Positions 58,121 to 64,000 of a stretch of 64,000 nucleotides of DNA are shown in pieces. Every line of letters starts with the position of its first letter. Position 1 is the stretch's first letter. The notes beneath the pieces are model-generated. The model saw only the letters and a list, made by a program, of their open reading frames with translations. It did no database searches and was not told where the DNA came from. The DNA is from Gigaspora margarita. Its lineage: Eukaryota > Glomeromycota > Glomeromycetes > Diversisporales > Gigasporaceae. Where the stretch lies: positions 113,323 through 177,322 of the forward strand of contig WTPW01000976.1 of assembly GCA_009809945.1 (NCBI GenBank). The letters are read 5' to 3'. Position numbers and translations under genes: made by a program.

Positions 58121-59250
58121 CTTTTAGCGAAGATATCTTTACAACCACTTGACTAAATTCACTGAAAATTTTTTTATTTAAATTCTATAGATTCATAGAA
58201 TATAAATAAAAAATTTTTTAGTGAATTTGGTCAAGTGGTTGTGGGAATACCTTCACTCAAAGTTTTTAAAAAAATTGGGCGCAGCTTCTATTTTGATAGG
58301 CATTTTGACTTTACTCAAACTTTGAGCGAAGGTATCCCCACAACCACTTGACCAAATTTGCTAAAAATTTTTTTATTTGAATTCTATGGTTCCATAGAAT
58401 TCAAATAAAAAAATTTTCAGCAAATTTGGTCAAGTGGTTGTAGGGATACCTTCGCTCAAAGTTTTTAAAAAAAATTGGGCGCTGCATTTATTTTGATAGG
58501 TGTTTTGACTTTACTCAAACTTTGAGTGAAGGTATCCCCACAACCACTTGACCAAATTCCTAAAAATTTTTTTATTTGAATTCTATGGAATTATAGAATT
58601 CAAATAAAAAAATTTTCAGCGAATTTGGTCAAGTGGTTGTGGGAATACGTTCGCTCAAAGTTTTTAAAAAAAATTGGATGCAGCTTCTATTTTGATAGGT
58701 GTTTTAACTTTACTCAAACTTTGAGCAGAGGTATACCCACAACCACTTGACCAAATTCACTAAAAATTTTTTTATTTGAATTATATGAATCCATAGAATT
58801 CAAATAAAAAAAAATTTAGTGAATTTGGTCAAGTGGCTGTGGGGATATCTTCGCTCAAATTTAAAAAATTGGCACAGCTACTATTTTAATAGGTGTTTTG
58901 ATTTTACTCAAACTTTGAGCGAAGGCATTTCCACAACCACTTGACCAAATTCACTGAAAATTTTTTTATTTGAATTTTATGAATCCGTAGAATTCAAATA
59001 AAAAAAATTTAATGAATTTGTCAAGTGGTTGTGAGGATATCTTCGCTCAAAGTTTTAAAAAAAATTGGGCACAGCTTCTATTTTGATAGATGTTTTGACT
59101 TTACTCAAACTTTGAACAAAGGTATCTCCACAACCACTTGACCAAATTCGCCAAAATTTTTTATTTGAATTCTATGCATCCATAGAATTCAAATAAAAAA
59201 TTTTTTAGCGAATTTGGTCAAGTGGTTGTGAGGATATCTTTGCTCAAAGT
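58121..59250. repeat. Tandem array of six palindromic ~197-bp units
   Basis: Units start with ACTCAAACTTTGAGCGAAGG-like sequence at 58313, 58513, 58712, 58906 and 59103, with an interrupted first unit near 58125 (periods about 188-200 bp). Each unit is itself an inverted repeat: AACCACTTGACCAAATT on the left, AATTTGGTCAAGTGGTTGT on the right, and an AATTCTATGG...CCATAGAATT core. Units are separated by an AAATTGGGCGCAGCTTC-type linker. Confidence 0.9.
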
Positions 59251-59459
59251 TTTGAACATTTTTATTTTTCTTTTATATAAATCATTAGACGGAACAGTTC
59301 GTAATTCTGGGTTACATGAAAGTGGCCAATCTGTCTGGCATTATCATGATCATCAAAAATAGAGGTTACATGACTTTTTGCATTTTAATTGGCTAAAAAG
59401 CCAGAGATATATAGTTATATATCTCTAGCTAGAGATACCTAGAAGAACCCTTTACATAA

Positions 59460-59839
59460 TATTACGGTTTTTTTACGTTTTGTAAATTATTTCAAAATAT
59501 TATGTTCCTTTAAATTTGCTAATGTTATATAGCAAAAATGGGCTTGATAGATTAATTCTTTATTAGATTTGACAGGTTATCAGTTTTAACAGAATCAATT
59601 TTGGTTCAACTATATTGCCAAATATTAGGTTTCTGTTTTAATAAATTTAGAATTAAAATTCAGGCAGTAAATTATATTTAATACCTAAATTTATATAATA
59701 ATCTATATTATGTATATTGTTTACTTGTTTACATTTTTTTAACCAATTAAAACAAATGTCTACCATGCTGGTTATACCAAGATCACATTGAACTAATATT
59801 TTCAAAATATTTAAATATTTCGATGATGTTCGAATATAA
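59460..59839. other. AT-rich spacer, no gene seen
   Basis: AT-rich sequence. No supported feature. Confidence 0.5.
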
Positions 59840-60990
59840 TCTACTAACTCTGTATTACAAGATCAGATTGATCTTTGTTTATAATTAAATCTTTAGTTTT
59901 ACATTGTTTTTTTTTGTTTGTTTTGTTTTTTTTTGTTCATTTTGTTTTTTCTCTTTGTTTTGTTTTTTCTTTTTTTTTTTTCTCTATTTTTTAATTTTTT
60001 CTTTTTATTTTGGTATTTTACAAGAACACCAATCTAATTTTGAAGATTTGCAAGAAAATCTACAACTTTTTATCACTTTGCAGGAACGCAGATTTGACTT
60101 TGCAAGCCAACTCAGACTTTTGACACTTTGCAAGAACACAACTATTTCTTCGCAATTTCTAAATTGCCAAAAATATTGCTTTAAAGAAATGGTTTTAGTT
60201 AAGTGCAAGTTTTTACAAGTCTTTGCAAGATTTTGTTATATTTTTTTTTCATTTGATACTTTTTGTTTTTGTTTTTTTTTTAAATTTTTTTTTTATTAAT
60301 TTAATTTATTCTGGCACTTTACAAGAACACAACCTTTACTTCCTATCACTTTCAAGAAAACCAACTCAGACTATTTCAGCATTTAACGAATATAAAAAAT
60401 AGAGATTTGGGGCTTCCTTTATTTTTTTTATTTGTTTTTTTTTTATTTTTTCACTTCTCTACTATTTTTAGGAAGTATTTAAAAAAGAGCAAAACAAAGA
60501 TGATAGCCAAAACAAAAGAAATAGCCAAAGCAATACGATAGTTAAAACAAAGAAGCAAAATAATAACTAACTGCAGGTGAGCGAAAATAAGCGTGTAGAG
60601 CTAGTTTTTTATAAAATAATATGCGACAAAGTGCGAAAGTATTTTAAAATACATCTTCATTTTTGTTTTTTTTAATTTTTTTTGGGTTCATTTTTTTTTG
60701 TCTTTATTTTTTTTATTCAGTTTGCTTATATTTTTGTTTTTTTCATTTGTTTTTTTTTATTTTTCACTTCTATACTATTTTTAGGAAGTATTTAAAAAAG
60801 AGCAAAACGAAGATGATAGCAAAAACATAAAAAAATAGCTGAAACAAAACGATAGTTAAAACAAAGAAGCGAATTAATAACTAATTGCGGGATAAGCGAA
60901 AATAAGCGTGTAGAGTTAGTTTTTTTGGAATTATATGCAATGAAGCATAAAAGTATTTTAAAATATGTTTTCGTTTTTATTTTTTCTTTT
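59840..60990 (+). repeat. Interspersed T-rich repeat element, copy B
   Basis: Reverse-complement counterpart of 32830-34345: starts TACAAGATCAGATTGATCTT, contains repeated CTTTGCAAGAAC words, and ends in GAGCGAAAATAAGCG-type and GTGCGAAAGTATTTTAAAAT blocks that occur twice (60585-60655 and 60890-60965), so its terminal ~300 bp is duplicated. The open frame 59904-60299 is repeat sequence. Confidence 0.65.
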
Positions 60991-61017
60991 TTTTTGGGTT
61001 TATTTTAATTATAATTA

Positions 61018-62748
61018 ATATCACCCATGGTGATAATTACCACCCTCTTATACAGATCAGATATAAAAGATCTGTATTCAGTTTTTTTTTCTGTATTCTT
61101 TTTTTTTTTTTTTTTTTTTTTAATATTAATATTTATATTGTTTTTTTTTTAGTATCATCCATTTCGTTGTTGATGTCTATGCTTTTTCTTTCATCATTAG
61201 CTGGTATTTTTCTTTGTCGTTGGTGTTGTCCAATTTGGTATTTTCTCTTTGGCGTTAGTTGACGTTTCTTCGTCGTTGGTTTCATCTGTTTCAGTAGTTC
61301 TTCCTCTAATGCTTGAGTTGTGCTTGTTCTTTCATCGTTGGTAACGTCCAATTTGGTGGATCTTTCTTTTACGTTAGTTATAGTTTTTTTCTTTGCTGGT
61401 CAGTACGTTTTTGTCATTTATTCTTTCGTCATTGGTAAGTCCAATTCGGTAGGTCTTCCTCTGATGTTGGTCGGTATTCTTTTCTTGTTGCTGAGTGGTA
61501 CTTGTCAGGTGCATTAGTTTGCAAAATGAATTATTTAGACCATGCGGTAATTGGCTTTGGACGTGTATAAAGATAAGTATTTCTTTTTTTTTGTTATTAC
61601 TGTTTTCAGAGTTTTACATGTGCTAAATAACTCTTCTTTTCTGAGTTTCTCTTATTGAGCTGTTTTGACTTGAGATTCGCGTTTTTTCGTCATTGGTTTT
61701 GTCCTTTCAGTGGTTCTTCCTCTGGTGCTTAAGTTGTACTTATTTTTTTATCATTGGTGACGCCCAATTTGGTGAATTTTCTTTTTATGTTATTTGTGGT
61801 TTTTTTCCCGTGCTGGTCGGTACTTTTTTGTCTCGAATAAAGTTTATTTTTTTATCGTTGGTAAGTCCAATTCGGTGGGTCTTCCTCTGACGTTGGTCAG
61901 TATTCTTCCCTTGTTGCTGAGTGGTGACAAAATGACTCATTAATACTATGTGGTAATTGGCTTTGGATGTGTATAAAGATAAGTTTTTTTTTTGTATTAC
62001 TGTTTTCAGAGTTTGTACATGTACTAAATAACTCTTCTTTTTAGTGTTTCTTTTATTGAGTGGTTTTGACTTGAGATTCGGATTCAAACTGACTCGTTGG
62101 GACCATGCAAAAATTAGCTTTGATGCGAGCTAAGACAAGTATATATATATTTTTGTTTTGTTATTTCATTTTTGTATTTATGCATGTACTAACTGGTTCT
62201 TCTTTTTAAGTAATAATTATCATTTGGAATTGATAGTTATCATGCGTTGTTCTTTTGGTACTGTTATTGAAATGCTATTTGTTCGTCATGCTATGTTTGG
62301 TATTTAATTTGCTGTTTTAGTATATTGGTGATTCACTATGCATTGAGACATTTTTTGAGGTCGTGTGGAATTTAGTTAGGGTTAGGGTTAGGGTTAGGAT
62401 TAAGGTTAGAAGTAGGTCGTTCTAGGCTTTTAGAAAAAAGAAGCAAAGCAGAGGCGATAGCTGAAGTGAGCAACTCTGAGTTCGTGGGTTATTAATTATT
62501 TTAAAAAAATTTAATTCGTCTATGTAGCTGAATTATTACTTTATGATGCGGGTTAATAAACGTTTATATAATGCATTGTTATTTTCATATATAATTGTGA
62601 TGTATTTTAAATTATTATTCTATTAATAAAAGGATTTAGTAAGCATGATGTTTATACATGCAGTTTGATTGGTCATATTATGATCACATGATATAGGTGT
62701 AAATTTTGGTTACACAAAAAGGATGGTGATGGTCACCACTGGTTATAG
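61018..62748. mobile_element. TIR element with CACCATGGTGA-like ends and telomere-like interior (~1.7 kb)
   Basis: The left end ATCACCCATGGTGATAATTA plus CCACCCT and right end AGGATGGTGATGGTCACCAC are imperfect inverses. The interior (61140-61920) iterates phrases such as TTGGTAAGTCCAATTCGGTA and GGTCTTCCTCTGATGTTGGT in tandem-like fashion, and GTTAGGGTTAGGGTTAGGGT lies at 62377-62396. Minus-strand open frames (61133-61351, 61785-62087) are Lys/Thr-rich repeat translations with no family match I recognise. TSD not read. Confidence 0.5.
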
Positions 62749-62836
62749 TTAGAAATATTTTATTTTTTTCATCATTTTTTCATTGTTTTTTGTATAATAA
62801 TATATAATAAAAATATAATATTAAATAAAAATATAT

Positions 62837-64000
62837 AGGGGTGTGGTGATTTAGAGAAGTTGGTAAGTTGTCGCATCTTAAGCGGCAGGTCTAGGGTTCA
62901 AATCCCACTGGCGACATTTGGAAAATAGGCTTGTGTTATAGTAGCCATTTCTCCTCGTAGGTCCTTTGGTACACCATCTTGAATGGGAGCCGTTGGGCGC
63001 ACATAAAATCCAAGGATCGGAAAGTGGATACCTGTTTGGAAGTCCCGAGTGAGGAAGTAGCAAAGATCTTCGATGGTACTAACTATAATTGGAATATCAG
63101 AAACTGGAGTCGGAGAACCGGACGACAAGATCCTCGAGGAGGGGGTCTACCAACCTGGCTGCCGAAGTCGCATCGGAGGAAAAGGACATGTGTTTCGGTA
63201 GCATGTACCAAGGGGAAGGAGTCCATTCGGTACCTAAAGCCAGGTCGACCGGCCCTTCCGGGCTAACTAGTTTGGAAGTTTGGGGATACCGAGGAAGGAC
63301 CGATAGGAAGGTTGTAGTGGGTATCGGGATTGAAGTGAACCTCATAAGGACAATACAGAACTCACCGACCAATAAGAAGTAGAAGCATGAAGGCGTGTAC
63401 ATGTCAAGACCTAACGGGCTCTAGGCGTACCCATATGGGAGTCCTCGGATGTTAAGGGAGGCCAGGACCACCAATACAGGATAGGCAGATATAAGTGCAT
63501 GCAGAGTGCATCATGGTTTGCCAGAGCCTCATGATGGCATCCAACTATATCTGTAAATTGGAAGCATTTGCGAAACATGCCCAGTCACTCATCACCATAG
63601 AGGGAAGTACAGTCGTTCGTACATTACCGAATTCAGAACGTTAAATCCAGGGCCCCGAAGATGCAGGAAAATCAGCTAGTTGCAGCAGCATGCAGGCTTG
63701 AGATACTTACCCAATATGGTAAAGGCAGCTGCATGGCTTGAGATACGAACTCCTGAGAAGTATACTAGTAGAAGACTCAGATATACCAAATTGGAAGCAC
63801 AAAGCGCCTACCTGGCAACTAACACCAAATTGGAAGTGATGATACTAGGTAGTGTGGGTAAAGTGGCGGACATGTGAATACCAATTATTGGTTGGAAAAG
63901 GGACGTACAAACCCAGGTCAGCCATATATATGGGAATATGGAAGGTTCTGGTAGGTTTAGGTCATGGTTAAATTAGTCCAAGTCTTNGNNCTNAAGNNNA
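62837..64000 (+). mobile_element. tRNA-headed SINE-like element, copy 3, runs off the window
   Basis: Starts GGGGTGTGGTGATTTAGAG with an A-box-like TAGAGAAGTTGG (62852-62863) and B box GGTTCAAATCC (62895-62905). The body is GC-richer than the window and aligns with the minus-strand copy at 14062-15619, for example GTTTGGAAGTTTGGGGATAC here against its complement near 14590. The 3' end is beyond the window. Six-frame open stretches here (62979-63382) overlap on both strands and show no protein family. Confidence 0.8.

Larger units (their letters stand above)
55141..59450. mobile_element. Mutator-like non-autonomous element (4310 bp) with perfect 9-bp TSD
   Basis: Left end GGGAAATTCTAGGCATCTCT, right end inverse AGAGATACCTAGAAGAACCC, with the central CTCTAGCTAGA palindrome in both TIRs and further inversion inward (TTGGACCAATCAAA / TTTTAATTGGCTAAA). 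The flanks are TTTACATAA at 55132-55140 and 59451-59459. A 9-bp TSD with long TIRs points to the Mutator (MULE) superfamily. Contents: a T/G-rich tandem-repeat region (55320-56480), a 1.14-kb foldback (56520-57658), a hAT-like MITE (57901-58120) and a tandem array of palindromes (about 58121-59250). No transposase found. Confidence 0.85.

Noticed and set aside
58121-59250. CRISPR-like array
   Set aside because: Regular period, but units are palindromic throughout with no unique spacers, and the DNA is eukaryotic.
59904-60299. 131-codon Phe-rich open frame
   Set aside because: Translation of poly-T repeat sequence shared with the inverted copy at 32830-34345. No domain, and no homologous frame conserved in the other copy.
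62377-62405. Telomere end
   Set aside because: TTAGGG-like run is short, degenerates on both sides and is internal. It fits an interstitial motif found in several elements here.
62837-62910. Functional tRNA gene
   Set aside because: A and B boxes are present, but acceptor pairing and a proper anticodon arm are not convincing, and the same head precedes a long body in three copies, so it is a SINE promoter.
62979-63402. Overlapping open frames on both strands at the right end
   Set aside because: GC-richer SINE body has fewer stops by composition. Frames overlap in both directions and match no family.

Overview
This window is AT-rich eukaryotic DNA, most likely from a repeat-rich fungus. An arbuscular-mycorrhizal fungus (Glomeromycotina) is my best inference. 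It rests on a Dnm1-type dynamin with many 65-126 bp introns, a Plavaka (CACTA-like) transposase remnant, a LINE with an RNase H domain, and TTAGGG-like interstitial repeats. The species cannot be fixed from the sequence alone. Scattered N bases (39901, 42233, 42244, 42273, 44241, 44636, 44675, 44770 and the last ~15 bases) suggest a draft assembly.

Only one intact host gene is supported: a 12-exon, minus-strand dynamin-related GTPase at 25142-28285 (DNM1/DRP1 type, mitochondrial and peroxisomal fission). Its exons join in frame into 730 residues. Almost everything else is transposable-element DNA, much of it nested. Many elements could be delimited to the base because inverted ends and target-site duplications (TSDs) are readable.

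Layout. 390-1847: two MITEs (short non-autonomous DNA transposons with terminal inverted repeats, TIRs). 1850-12032: a decayed LINE with a 5' tandem-monomer array, endonuclease, split reverse transcriptase and RNase H, invaded by several DNA elements. 12033-23446: mobile DNA with almost no genes, including a tRNA-headed SINE-like element, two LINE-tailed retroelements with 13-16 bp TSDs, and many foldback MITEs. 23447-29499: the gene island around DNM1. 29500-34345: nested TIR elements, a transposase remnant and an AT-rich interspersed repeat. 34668-38440 and 49250-50959: two decayed paralogues of an unknown coiled-coil protein. 39447-40839 and 47536-49161: foldback elements each carrying a full-length copy of the same ~1.1 kb hAT-like element with its own 8-bp TSD. 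41135-45420: a Plavaka transposase pseudogene split by a MITE and a SINE. 51424-53101: a tandem duplication whose second unit preserves the empty sites of two MITEs found in the first. 53987-55054: a ~1.07 kb palindrome. 55141-59450: a 4.3 kb Mutator-like element with a 9-bp TSD that contains a tandem array of palindromes. 59840-62748: further repeat elements. 62837-end: a third tRNA-headed SINE.

How it works together: the LINE is the likely source of the machinery that moved the poly(A)-tailed elements, two of which share its 3' tail. Absent hAT, Tc1/mariner-like and Mutator-like transposases would have moved the TIR elements. Coding remnants are broken mainly by C:G to T:A transitions, especially Trp codons turned into stops, which suggests deamination of methylated DNA or a RIP-like process.
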